Assembly: GCF_036173125.1 (NCBI RefSeq)
Contig: NZ_CP108054.1
Span: 5,022,001 to 5,086,000, forward strand
Direction of reading: 5' to 3'
Origin: Streptomyces sp. NBC_00286
GTDB taxonomy: Bacteria > Actinomycetota > Actinomycetes > Streptomycetales > Streptomycetaceae
DNA length: 64,000 nucleotides
Below the pieces are notes generated by a model. That model ran no database searches, was not told where the DNA came from, and saw nothing but the letters and a program-made list of their open reading frames with translations. This document shows positions 52,209 to 59,958 of the stretch, piece after piece. A program made the position numbers and the translations under genes. The first letter of the stretch is position 1. Each line of letters starts with the position of its first letter.

Positions 52209-53164
52209 CCGGCGTCCGGGCGGGCCTCGGTGGCGGTGGCGGACCCGGTGTCGGACGGAGCCGCGGAGGCATCCTCCTCCGCCCAGCGCAGCGCGAGCGC
52301 TGTCGCCTTGCGGGCGGCCTCGGCCACTGCCTCCGGGCCACCCTTGGCCTGCGCCGCCGCGTATCCGACCAGGAACGTCGTCAGCGGGGCCGCGGGCCGG
52401 GCCACATTGTGTGCGGCATCGCGGGCGAGATCGAGCAGGGCGCCGGTGTCGACCTCGAGGTCGATGCCCAGCTCTTCCTTGACTGCGGAAATCCATTCAT
52501 CCAGCACGTGTCCATGCTCCCTGATACGTGCCCGGGCGGCAGAGATGTCGTCCCAGGTGTCGCAGTCGAAGGACGCGACGGGGTCGGTGATACGGGTCAG
52601 GTCGAGCGCAGCGGTGAGCAGCCGCAGCGGCAGCCCGGCCAGACCACCGTGCGCGGCGCCGAGCGCTGCCAGCTCACGGCGCAGTGCCGCACTCCGGTAC
52701 GCGGCTACGAGCGGCTGGTCGCGGCCGTCGGGGTCGGTGAGCAGCACGCCTTCCGTGTCGGTCGACCGAAGGGCGGCCAGCAGCCGTCGTACCGTCTCCT
52801 CGTCGAGGAACGGCAGATCGGCGGAGAGCACCACGACATACGCCGCCGAGGTCCGCCGGAGCCCCGCGTCGAGCGCGGCCAGCGGACCCGCGCCGGGCGG
52901 GTCCTCTCGTGCCCACAGCACCGGGCGCGCGGTGGGCCTGCGGTCGGCGACGACCACGGTGGTGGCGGAGGAGGAGCAGGCGGCCAGGACCCGGTCGAGC
53001 AGCGGGCGACCGCCCACGCGCACACCAGGCTTGTCGGCGCCGCCGAGCCGCCGGGCGGCGCCTCCGGCGAGGACGACGGCGTCGTGTACTTCGACGCCGT
53101 CGTCACCGGGAGCGCCGGGAGCGCCGGGATCGCCGGGATCGCCGGAGGGCTGGTACGCGGTCAC
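52205..53164 (-). CDS. MobA-like nucleotidyltransferase fused to DUF6457
   Basis: 319 residues. N-terminal MobA-type GTP:molybdopterin transferase domain: VVLAGGAARRLGGADKPGV (nucleotide loop), EDPPGAGPLAALDAGL and VVLSADLPFLDE. A C-terminal DUF6457 domain of ~110 residues follows (LDEWISAVKEELGIDLEVD, LLDLARDAAHNVARPAAPLT). The N-terminus has a short Gly-Asp-Pro/Ala repeat (GDPGDPGAPGAPGDDG). GTG start. Together with MoeA it completes molybdenum cofactor maturation (guanine-dinucleotide form). It lies 43 bp downstream of bkd operon 2. Confidence 0.9.
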   Translation of the reverse strand: MTAYQPSGDPGDPGAPGAPGDDGVEVHDAVVLAGGAARRLGGADKPGVRVGGRPLLDRVLAACSSSATTVVVADRRPTARPVLWAREDPPGAGPLAALDAGLRRTSAAYVVVLSADLPFLDEETVRRLLAALRSTDTEGVLLTDPDGRDQPLVAAYRSAALRRELAALGAAHGGLAGLPLRLLTAALDLTRITDPVASFDCDTWDDISAARARIREHGHVLDEWISAVKEELGIDLEVDTGALLDLARDAAHNVARPAAPLTTFLVGYAAAQAKGGPEAVAEAARKATALALRWAEEDASAAPSDTGSATATEARPDAG

Positions 53165-53206
53165 CCCACGAGTATGCGTGCCACGGCGATCACAGGGAAC
53201 GGGCGA

Positions 53207-54784
53207 TCACAGGGAACGCAGGAGTACCGCCGGCTGCTCCACGCAGTCCGCGACATAGCGCAGGAATCCGCCCGCCGTGCCGCCGTCGCACACCCGGTGG
53301 TCGAAGGTGAGCGAGAGCTGGACGACCTGCCGCACCGCCAGCTCGCCCTGATGCACCCAGGGCTTGGGTGCGATCCGGCCGACGCCGAGCATGGCCGCCT
53401 CGGGGTGGTTGATGATCGGCGTGGAGCCGTCGACGCCGAACACGCCATAGTTGTTCAACGTGAAGGTCCCGCCGGTGAGTTCCCCTGGCGTGAGCGTCCC
53501 GGTCCGCGCCACTTCGGTGAGCCGCGCGAACTCCGCGCTCAGCGACTGGGCGTCCCGCCCGTGCGCGTCCTTCACCACCGGCACGACGAGCCCCCGCTCG
53601 GTCTGCGCCGCGAACCCGAGGTGCACCTCGTCGAGCTGTACGACTTCCCGGGCGTCCATGTCGACCCTGGAGTTGAGCTCGGGATGGCGGGCGAGGGCGG
53701 CGGTGCAGATGCGGGCGAGCAGTGCGAGGAGGGAGATCTTCGGTCCGCCGGTGGCATTCATCGCGACGCGCGCGTTCAGGAGTTCCGTCGCGTCGGCATC
53801 CACCCAGCAGGTCGCGTCGGGGATCTCACGACGGCTGCGGGCGAGCTTGTCGGCGACGACACCGCGTATGCCTCGCAGGGGGATGCGGGTGCCGGGGGCC
53901 GCCGGTACCGGGGCGGCCTCATCGGCGGGCACGGCAGGCACGCGCGCGTGGGGGGCGGTTGAGGGCTCCGGCCCTGTGGGCGCGTACGCCACAGCCCCGG
54001 CTTCCGTCGCCCGGCCCCCGCGTGCACCGGCCGCACGCGCCGCGTGCTCCACGTCTGCCCGCAGAATCAGTCCGTCGGGGCCGGACCCCGCCAACTCCCG
54101 CAGATCCAGGCCGTATTCCCTGGCCAGCCGCCGTACGAGCGGAGAGATCACCGGCACCGGGCCGTCGCCACGGCTTCCGTTCGTGTCGCCCGGCCGGCCC
54201 TCGGTGGTGGCGACGTCCTGCGCGAGGCGGCGGGCGGCGGCTTCGTGCGCCGCCGTTCCCATGGCACCGCTGTCCGTGCCTCGGTCGGCGGCCGACGTGT
54301 CCGCGGCGCGAGCTGCGGACGTCGTCTCCGCACCGCGCCAGTCGGACGCCACGTCCGCACTGCGACCGGCCGACGCCACATCTGCGCTGCCAGGCCCCTC
54401 CGCGGGCCGGCCCGGCGGCCGTCGCCCGGCAGACGCCGGGCCCGTCGGCCGCACCCTTCCGCGCCGTGCGGGCGGTGTTCCCGTGCCGTATCCCACGAGT
54501 ACGTTCCCGGACCCCTCGTCCGCGTCACCGGAGGCGGGCGCTCCGACCGCCACCGTCAACAGCGGTGCTCCGACGGGCAGTTCCGTGCCCTCCTCGCCGA
54601 AGCGGGCCGTGACCACGCCGCCGTACGGGCACGGCACCTCGACCATCGCCTTGGCCGTCTCGACCTCGACGACTGGCTGGTCGACGGCGACGACGTCGCC
54701 GACCTGGACGAGCCAGCGGACGATCTCCGCCTCGGTGAGCCCTTCGCCGAGGTCGGGCAGCTTGAATTCGAGGACCTGGGGCAT
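53207..54784 (-). CDS. bkdC: branched-chain 2-oxoacid dehydrogenase E2 (operon 2)
   Basis: 525 residues. Lipoyl domain with the target Lys in VEVETAKAMVEVPCPYGG, an E1/E3-binding domain (VRRLAREYGLDLRELAG) and the acyltransferase domain with FDHRVCDGGTAGG. Between lipoyl and binding domains is a long degenerate Ala/Asp/Arg/Ser linker with repeated SADVAS-like units (residues ~125-190). Its ATG overlaps the E1 beta stop by one base (TGATG). It is a paralogue of the E2 at 39666-41165. Confidence 0.95.
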   Translation of the reverse strand: MPQVLEFKLPDLGEGLTEAEIVRWLVQVGDVVAVDQPVVEVETAKAMVEVPCPYGGVVTARFGEEGTELPVGAPLLTVAVGAPASGDADEGSGNVLVGYGTGTPPARRGRVRPTGPASAGRRPPGRPAEGPGSADVASAGRSADVASDWRGAETTSAARAADTSAADRGTDSGAMGTAAHEAAARRLAQDVATTEGRPGDTNGSRGDGPVPVISPLVRRLAREYGLDLRELAGSGPDGLILRADVEHAARAAGARGGRATEAGAVAYAPTGPEPSTAPHARVPAVPADEAAPVPAAPGTRIPLRGIRGVVADKLARSRREIPDATCWVDADATELLNARVAMNATGGPKISLLALLARICTAALARHPELNSRVDMDAREVVQLDEVHLGFAAQTERGLVVPVVKDAHGRDAQSLSAEFARLTEVARTGTLTPGELTGGTFTLNNYGVFGVDGSTPIINHPEAAMLGVGRIAPKPWVHQGELAVRQVVQLSLTFDHRVCDGGTAGGFLRYVADCVEQPAVLLRSL

Positions 54785-55788
54785 CAGTTCTCCGCCTCCC
54801 ACTGCAGCCGCGCGACCGCGTCCAGGATGCGGTCGACGCCGGGCAGATGGTGCCGCTCCAGCATCGGCGGCGGGTACGGGATGTCGAACCCGGCCACCCG
54901 CAGTACCGGCGCCTCCAGGTAGTGGAAGCACCGCTCGGTGACCCGCGCGGCGATCTCCCCGCCCGGTCCGCCGAAGGTCCCGGACTCGTGCACGACCACG
55001 GCCCGCCCCGTGCGCCGTACGGACGTGGTGACCGTCTCGTCGTCGAACGGCACCAGGGAGCGCAGATCGACGACTTCGAGGTTCCAGCCCTCGGCCTGCG
55101 CCGCCTCGACCGCCTCCAAGCAGACGGGCAGGGACGGCCCGTACGTGATCAGCGTGGCGCTCCGGCCCGAGCGCCGCACCACCGCGCGGCCTATCGGTTC
55201 AACGGCCGGTGGCTCCTCGGGGTTCCAGGAGTCCTTCGACCAGTACAGGCGCTTGGGTTCGAGGAAGACGACGGGATCGTCGGAGGCGATGGCCGCGCGC
55301 AGCAACCCGTATGCGTCGGCGACCGTGGCGGGCGTGACGACATGGAGCCCCGGAGTCGCCATGTAGTACGCCTCGGAGGAGTCGCTGTGGTGCTCGACGC
55401 CGCCGATGCCTCCCCCGTAGGGGACACGGATCGTGATCGGCAGCGGCATCGCCCCTCGGGTGCGGTTGCGCATCCGCGACACATGCGAGATCAGCTGCTC
55501 GAAGGCCGGGTACGCGAAGGCGTCGAACTGCATCTCCACGACCGGCCGCAGCCCGTACATGGCCATGCCGACGGCCGTCCCCAGGATGCCCGCCTCGGCC
55601 AGCGGCGTGTCCGTACAGCGGTCCTCGCCGAACTCCTTGGCGAGCCCGTCGGTGACCCGGAAGACCCCGCCTAGGGTGCCGACGTCCTCGCCCATGACGT
55701 GGACGGCCGGGTCGGCGGCCATCGCGTCACGGAGGGCACGGCCGAGGGCCTGCGCCATGGTGGCCGGTTTCACGGCGACCGTGGTCAT
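54784..55788 (-). CDS. bkdB: branched-chain 2-oxoacid dehydrogenase E1 beta (operon 2)
   Basis: 334-residue thiamine-diphosphate-enzyme subunit: MGEDVGTLGGVFRVTDGLA, DTPLAEAGILGTAVG, RVPYGGGIGGVEHHSDSSEA, FLEPKRLYWSKDSW and LEVVDLRSLVPFDDE. The ATG overlaps the E1 alpha stop (ATGA). It is closely similar to the operon 1 subunit along its whole length. Confidence 0.96.
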   Translation of the reverse strand: MTTVAVKPATMAQALGRALRDAMAADPAVHVMGEDVGTLGGVFRVTDGLAKEFGEDRCTDTPLAEAGILGTAVGMAMYGLRPVVEMQFDAFAYPAFEQLISHVSRMRNRTRGAMPLPITIRVPYGGGIGGVEHHSDSSEAYYMATPGLHVVTPATVADAYGLLRAAIASDDPVVFLEPKRLYWSKDSWNPEEPPAVEPIGRAVVRRSGRSATLITYGPSLPVCLEAVEAAQAEGWNLEVVDLRSLVPFDDETVTTSVRRTGRAVVVHESGTFGGPGGEIAARVTERCFHYLEAPVLRVAGFDIPYPPPMLERHHLPGVDRILDAVARLQWEAEN

Positions 55789-56936
55789 CGCGGCGCTCCC
55801 TCCGACTCGTGATGCCGCTCCTGGGCGGCCAGTTCGGCCCGCAGCTGTGCCTCTTGCTCCAGGAGTTGGGTCGTGGGCTGGTCGTAGACGTGCCCGAAGA
55901 GGTCCATCGGGTCGAGCGCCGGGTCCTGGTTCATGCGCTCTCGCAGGTCCGCGGCCATGGCCTCGGCGTCCTCGCGGGCGGCCTGGATGCCGGCCTCGTC
56001 GAGGAGCCCGCGCTCGGTCAATGTGTGCTCCAGGAGGGCGATCGGGTCGTGTGCCCGCCAGGCCTCGACCTCCGAGTCGGCGCGGTAGCGCTTGTCGTCG
56101 TCGGCGTTCGTGTGGGCTTCCATGCGGTACGTCACCGCCTCCACGAGCGTCGGTCCACCTCCCGCGCGCGCGTGGGCCACGGCTTCGCCGAGGACCTGGT
56201 GCACCGCGGCCGCGTCGTTGCCGTCGACCAGGCGGCCCGGCATGCCGTAACCGACCGCCTTGTGGGCGAGGGACGGCGCGGCGGTCTGCTTGGCGAGCGG
56301 GACAGAGATCGCGAAGCCGTTGTTCTGGACGAGGAAGACGACCGGGGCCTGCCAGACGGCGGCGAAGTTCAGTGCCTCGTGGAAATCGCCCTCACTGGTG
56401 CCGCCGTCACCGACCAGGGCGAGCGCTACTACGTCATCGCCCTGGAGACGTGCGGCGTGCGCGAGGCCCACGGCGTGCGGGAGTTGGGTCGCGAGGGGGG
56501 TACACAGGGGCGCGATACGGCGCTCACGGGGGTCGTATCCGCTGTGCCAGTCGCCGCGCAGGAGGCCCAGGGCCTGGACGGGGTCGAGGCCGCGGGCGAC
56601 GGCGGCGAGCGTGTCGCGGTAGCTGGGGAAGAGCCAGTCGCGCTCTTCGAGGACGAGCGCGGCGGCGACCTGGCAGGCCTCCTGGCCGGTGGAGGAGGGG
56701 TAGACCGCCAGCCGGCCCTGCTTGGTGAGTGCGGTGGCCTGCGTGTTGTAGCGACGGCCGCGCACCAGCTCCCCGTACAGACGGCGCAGCAACTCCGGGT
56801 CGGCCTCGGCCGCCGCGTCCGTGCCGAGGACGCGGTACGGAACTTCGTCCGGCAACAGTGGGGCGGGGTCGGTGCGGGGCTGCCAGGCAGGCGGCGGGGT
56901 GGGCCGATAGGCGCCCCGCTGCTCCATGACCGTCAT
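55785..56936 (-). CDS. bkdA: branched-chain 2-oxoacid dehydrogenase E1 alpha (operon 2)
   Basis: 383 residues. Thiamine diphosphate motif GDGGTSEGDFHEALNFAAVW with NN in FLVQNNGFAIS; MEAHTNADDDKRYR loop. AGGAGGTG lies upstream of the ATG at 56936. First gene of operon 2, divergent from bkdR. It lacks the basic N-terminal tail of its operon 1 paralogue. Confidence 0.95.
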   Translation of the reverse strand: MTVMEQRGAYRPTPPPAWQPRTDPAPLLPDEVPYRVLGTDAAAEADPELLRRLYGELVRGRRYNTQATALTKQGRLAVYPSSTGQEACQVAAALVLEERDWLFPSYRDTLAAVARGLDPVQALGLLRGDWHSGYDPRERRIAPLCTPLATQLPHAVGLAHAARLQGDDVVALALVGDGGTSEGDFHEALNFAAVWQAPVVFLVQNNGFAISVPLAKQTAAPSLAHKAVGYGMPGRLVDGNDAAAVHQVLGEAVAHARAGGGPTLVEAVTYRMEAHTNADDDKRYRADSEVEAWRAHDPIALLEHTLTERGLLDEAGIQAAREDAEAMAADLRERMNQDPALDPMDLFGHVYDQPTTQLLEQEAQLRAELAAQERHHESEGAPR

Positions 56937-56993
56937 GACGGCACCTCCTCGTGGGAGTGGTTCGGCGGCACACCGGTGTGATGCGCCTCACCT

Positions 56994-57007
56994 ACCGATT
57001 GTTCGGT
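56994..57007. promoter_or_regulatory. 14-bp TetR-type operator candidate, bkd2/bkdR region
   Basis: ACCGATTGTTCGGT, differing in one base from the sequence ACCGATCGTTCGGT at 59814-59827 between paaH and paaN. It lies 58-71 bp upstream of the E1 alpha start. Confidence 0.65.
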
Positions 57008-57036
57008 CGTCGGCACATTTTGGCTACAGGCAGCTT

Positions 57037-57068
57037 CAGGCTGTGGACAAACGGTTCTCCACAGCCTG
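57037..57068. promoter_or_regulatory. long inverted repeat containing a DnaA-box-like sequence, upstream of bkdR
   Basis: Perfect 11-bp arms CAGGCTGTGGA (57037-57047) and TCCACAGCCTG (57058-57068) around a 10-nt spacer. TTGTCCACAG on the minus strand (57041-57050) matches the Streptomyces DnaA box. It ends 40 bp before bkdR. It may be a BkdR (Lrp) autoregulatory site, a DnaA-titrating site or both. Confidence 0.55.
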
Positions 57069-57108
57069 GGATGGATGCAGTACGTCCATGGTATGGAGGC
57101 GGGGGGAC

Positions 57109-57609
57109 ATGGCACCTGAACAAATGGCCGAGGGACCGGAGGACGGCCGTGCCGACTCGCCTCCGCGTCCGCTGGACGCCATCGATCAGGACATCCTCCA
57201 GATGCTGCGCTCGGACGGCCGCGCCTCCATACGGTCCGTCGCCGAGCGCGTCCATGTGTCCCGGGCCAACGCCTACGCGCGCATCAACCGGCTCATCGAG
57301 GACGGCGTGATCCTCGGCTTCGGCGCCCGCATCAACCATGAGCGGGCCGGCAAGGGCGCCGCCGCCTACATCACCCTGAAGATCGTGCAGAACTCCTGGC
57401 GCACGGTGCGAGAACAGCTGCGCGCGCTCCCTGAGGTGGCCCATATCGCCCTGGTCAGCGGGGACTTCGATGTACTGCTCCTGGTGCACACGCCGGACAA
57501 CAGGAATCTGCGCGACCTGGTGCTGACCCGCCTCCAGTCCATCCCGGAGGTGCTCAGCACCCGGACGCTGCTCGTCTTCGAGGAGGAGGACGTGGAGCCG
57601 GAGGGCTGA
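57109..57609 (+). CDS. bkdR: Lrp/AsnC-family regulator of the bkd operon
   Basis: 166 residues. N-terminal helix-turn-helix (LDAIDQDILQMLRSDGRASI, RSVAERVHVSRANAYARINRL) and a C-terminal RAM effector-binding domain (GAAAYITLKIVQNS, HIALVSGDFDVLLLVHTPDN). In Streptomyces the divergently placed Lrp gene controls bkd expression. GGCGGGGGGAC precedes ATG 57109. Confidence 0.93.
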   Translation: MAPEQMAEGPEDGRADSPPRPLDAIDQDILQMLRSDGRASIRSVAERVHVSRANAYARINRLIEDGVILGFGARINHERAGKGAAAYITLKIVQNSWRTVREQLRALPEVAHIALVSGDFDVLLLVHTPDNRNLRDLVLTRLQSIPEVLSTRTLLVFEEEDVEPEG

Positions 57610-57655
57610 TCTTCCCGCCCGCGGCCCGGCTGCTTCGGGGCGTGCGGCCCGGCCC

Positions 57656-58246
57656 TCATTCCTCTTTGCGGAGCCCCTCGAAGACCAACCGTACGACCGC
57701 GTCGGCGACTTCACGCTCGCTCACGCCCCGGCCGTCGGGCCGGTACCACTCGACGAGCGAGTTGATCATCCCGAAGACCAGCCTGGTGGCGAGCCCGAAC
57801 TCCACGTCCGCGCGGACGTCGCCGTCGGCCGCCGCCTCCTTCATGAGCTCGGCCACCCTGTGGTCGAACTCCCGGCGCCGCTCCAGGGCCCAGCGCTCGG
57901 TGCCGGTGTTGCCGCGTACCCGCAGCAGGAGCGTCACGTACGGCAGTTCGGCGGTGAGCACCTCCACCATGCGCCGGGTGACGTACTCCAGTCGCCGCAC
58001 GGCACGCCCCACGCGCGCGTGCTCCTCGTCGAGGATCCCGAAGAGGCCGTCCAGCGCCCGGCTCACGGCCCGCCGCAGCAGCTCCTCCTTGCCCGCGACG
58101 TGGTGGTATATCGACGACTTGGAGATACCGGCCGCTTTGGAGAGGTGCTCCATGGATGTGCCGTCGTAGCCGCGGTCGTTGAAGACCCGCACAGCGACGG
58201 AGAGCAGCGTCTCCGGGGTGTACGTGTCGCGCTTGGCGGTGGTCAT
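57656..58246 (-). CDS. TetR-family regulator
   Basis: 196 residues. N-terminal HTH (PETLLSVAVRVFNDRGYDGT, SMEHLSKAAGISKSSIYHHV, AGKEELLRRAV) and a helical ligand domain (VRRLEYVTRRMVEVLTAELP, LATRLVFGMINSLVEWYRPD). The ATG overlaps the stop of the 3-hydroxyacyl-CoA dehydrogenase gene (ATGA), so it is translated with it. It is the probable reader of the two related 14-bp palindromes at 56994 and 59814; its ligand would then be a CoA thioester (inference). Confidence 0.93.
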   Translation of the reverse strand: MTTAKRDTYTPETLLSVAVRVFNDRGYDGTSMEHLSKAAGISKSSIYHHVAGKEELLRRAVSRALDGLFGILDEEHARVGRAVRRLEYVTRRMVEVLTAELPYVTLLLRVRGNTGTERWALERRREFDHRVAELMKEAAADGDVRADVEFGLATRLVFGMINSLVEWYRPDGRGVSEREVADAVVRLVFEGLRKEE

Positions 58247-59757
58247 GGGGTGCCCTCCCGCTTCTCGGAGGCGTACGCGTGGCGGTAGAGCGCGAGGGAT
58301 GGCGCGTACCGTCCGGATGGGTCCCGCAGATTCAGCTCGTCCAGGACGTCGTACGCCCAGCTCTTGCCGAGCTTGCGGCTCCATTCGAAGGGCCCCAGCG
58401 GGTAGTTGACGCCCAGGCGCATCGCCGTGTCGATGTCCTCCTCGGTGGCCACCCCCTTGGTGACCGCGTCGTGCGCCAGGTCGATGATGCGGGCCACGGT
58501 GCGGGCGACGATCGACCCGGGTACGTCCCCGACGACGCTGACGTCCTTGCCGAGCGCCTGGAAGAGCCCGGTGGCCTCGGCGAGGGTCCCCGGCTGGGTG
58601 TCCTGCGAGGCGGACAGGGCGATCCGGGTCGCCTTGCGGTAGTCGAGCGCCAGGTCGAAGTAGACGACGTCTCGGAACTCGACGGAGGTCTGGCCGTCCG
58701 CGACGGCCAGCTGTCCGCCGCTGGGCAGCACCAGGCGGGTGCCGTGGTCCTCCTCGTCCTCGCGGACCTGGATGCCCGCCTCGCGGATCAGCGGGAGCAG
58801 TTCGGCCGCGGGGCCCAGGCTTCCCTCGGCGACGACGTACGCGGGCGGCTGGGCCTTCTCCGCGGTGTGCGGTTCGGGCCGCTCCGCGTCGTCCCCGTAC
58901 GCGTACCAGCCGCGTCCGGTCTTGCGGCCGTGCCGGCCCGACTCGACGAGCCGCCGTTGGGCGAGCGAGGGCGTGAACCGCACGTCCTGGAAGAAGGCCT
59001 CCCATACGGAGCGGGTGACCGCCTCGTTGACGTCCTGTCCGATGAGGTCGGTCAGCTCGAAGGCGCCCATCTTGAAGCCACCGGATTCACGCAGGACGGC
59101 GTCGATCGTGGCGGGGTCGGCGGCCTGGGACTCGTACACCGCGAAGGCCTCGGCGTAGAAGGGCCGCGCGATGCGGTTGACGATGAAGCCGGGGGTGTCG
59201 GCGCAGGCGACCGGGGTCTTCCCCCAGGCGCGTGCCGTCTCATACGCGCGCGTGGCCGACGTGACGTCCGTCGCGAACCCGGAGACGACCTCCACGAGCG
59301 GCAGCAGCGGCGCGGGGTTGAAGAAGTGCAGGCCGACGAAGCGGCCGGGGTTGCTCAGAGCGCCGCCGATGGCGGTCACCGACAGGGAGGAGGTGTTGGT
59401 GGCGAGCAGGCAGTGGTCCGTGACGATCTCCTCGAGCTCGCGCATCAGCTGCTGCTTGACGTCGAGCCGCTCCAGTACGGCCTCGACGACGAGATGCGAG
59501 TCGGCCAGGTCGGCCAGGCTCTCGGCGGGGCTGAGGCGGGTGCGCGCGGCGTCCCGGTCGGCGCCGGTCATCCGGTCCTTCTCGACCAGCCTGTCGAGGC
59601 GGGCTCCGATGGCCTCGGCCGCGGCCCGGGCCCGGCCGGGGACGGCGTCGTACAGCCGCACGGGGTGGCCAGCGACCAGTGCGACCTGGGCGATGCCCTG
59701 GCCCATGGTGCCCGTGCCGACGACGGCCACCGGCGCGGCGAGGTCGAGTGCTGTCAT
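58243..59757 (-). CDS. 3-hydroxyacyl-CoA dehydrogenase (PaaH/FadB type)
   Basis: 504 residues. NAD-binding Rossmann start VAVVGTGTMGQGIAQVALVA, the family signature HFFNPAPLLPLVEVV with the catalytic His, and GFIVNRIARPFYAEAF. Two 3HCDH C-terminal domains are present (around residues 185-280 and 405-495, the second with VARTVARIIDLAHDAV and GVNYPLGPFEW), as in PaaH-type enzymes. It oxidises 3-hydroxyadipyl-CoA or similar in phenylacetate degradation (family-based). Divergent from paaN and coupled to the TetR gene. Confidence 0.94.
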   Translation of the reverse strand: MTALDLAAPVAVVGTGTMGQGIAQVALVAGHPVRLYDAVPGRARAAAEAIGARLDRLVEKDRMTGADRDAARTRLSPAESLADLADSHLVVEAVLERLDVKQQLMRELEEIVTDHCLLATNTSSLSVTAIGGALSNPGRFVGLHFFNPAPLLPLVEVVSGFATDVTSATRAYETARAWGKTPVACADTPGFIVNRIARPFYAEAFAVYESQAADPATIDAVLRESGGFKMGAFELTDLIGQDVNEAVTRSVWEAFFQDVRFTPSLAQRRLVESGRHGRKTGRGWYAYGDDAERPEPHTAEKAQPPAYVVAEGSLGPAAELLPLIREAGIQVREDEEDHGTRLVLPSGGQLAVADGQTSVEFRDVVYFDLALDYRKATRIALSASQDTQPGTLAEATGLFQALGKDVSVVGDVPGSIVARTVARIIDLAHDAVTKGVATEEDIDTAMRLGVNYPLGPFEWSRKLGKSWAYDVLDELNLRDPSGRYAPSLALYRHAYASEKREGTP

Positions 59758-59813
59758 GCTCGCGATCCTCCCGCACGGGGTTTTCCACAGCTTCGGCGGA
59801 CCCCCTTGTCCCG

Positions 59814-59827
59814 ACCGATCGTTCGGT
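59814..59827. promoter_or_regulatory. 14-bp TetR-type operator candidate, paaH/paaN region
   Basis: ACCGATCGTTCGGT, with symmetric ACCGA/TCGGT ends, midway between the divergent paaH and paaN starts. The form ACCG-NN-CG-NN-CGGT is what I recall for PaaR-like TetR sites of actinobacteria (not verified here). Confidence 0.7.
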
Positions 59828-59958
59828 TACTCTAACTCTGACTACCCACCCGTCGCCCACCACCACCCTGAACGAGACGCTTCGCGCCACACTTATCAAT
59901 ATGTCTGCCCAGGTCGCGAGCTCAACGAGGAGCTCTAGAGACGAGGAGTTGGTCCCTG

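Noticed and set aside
57037..57068. Replication origin
   Set aside because: Only one exact DnaA box plus partial matches. oriC of Streptomyces has about twenty boxes next to dnaA, which is not in the window.
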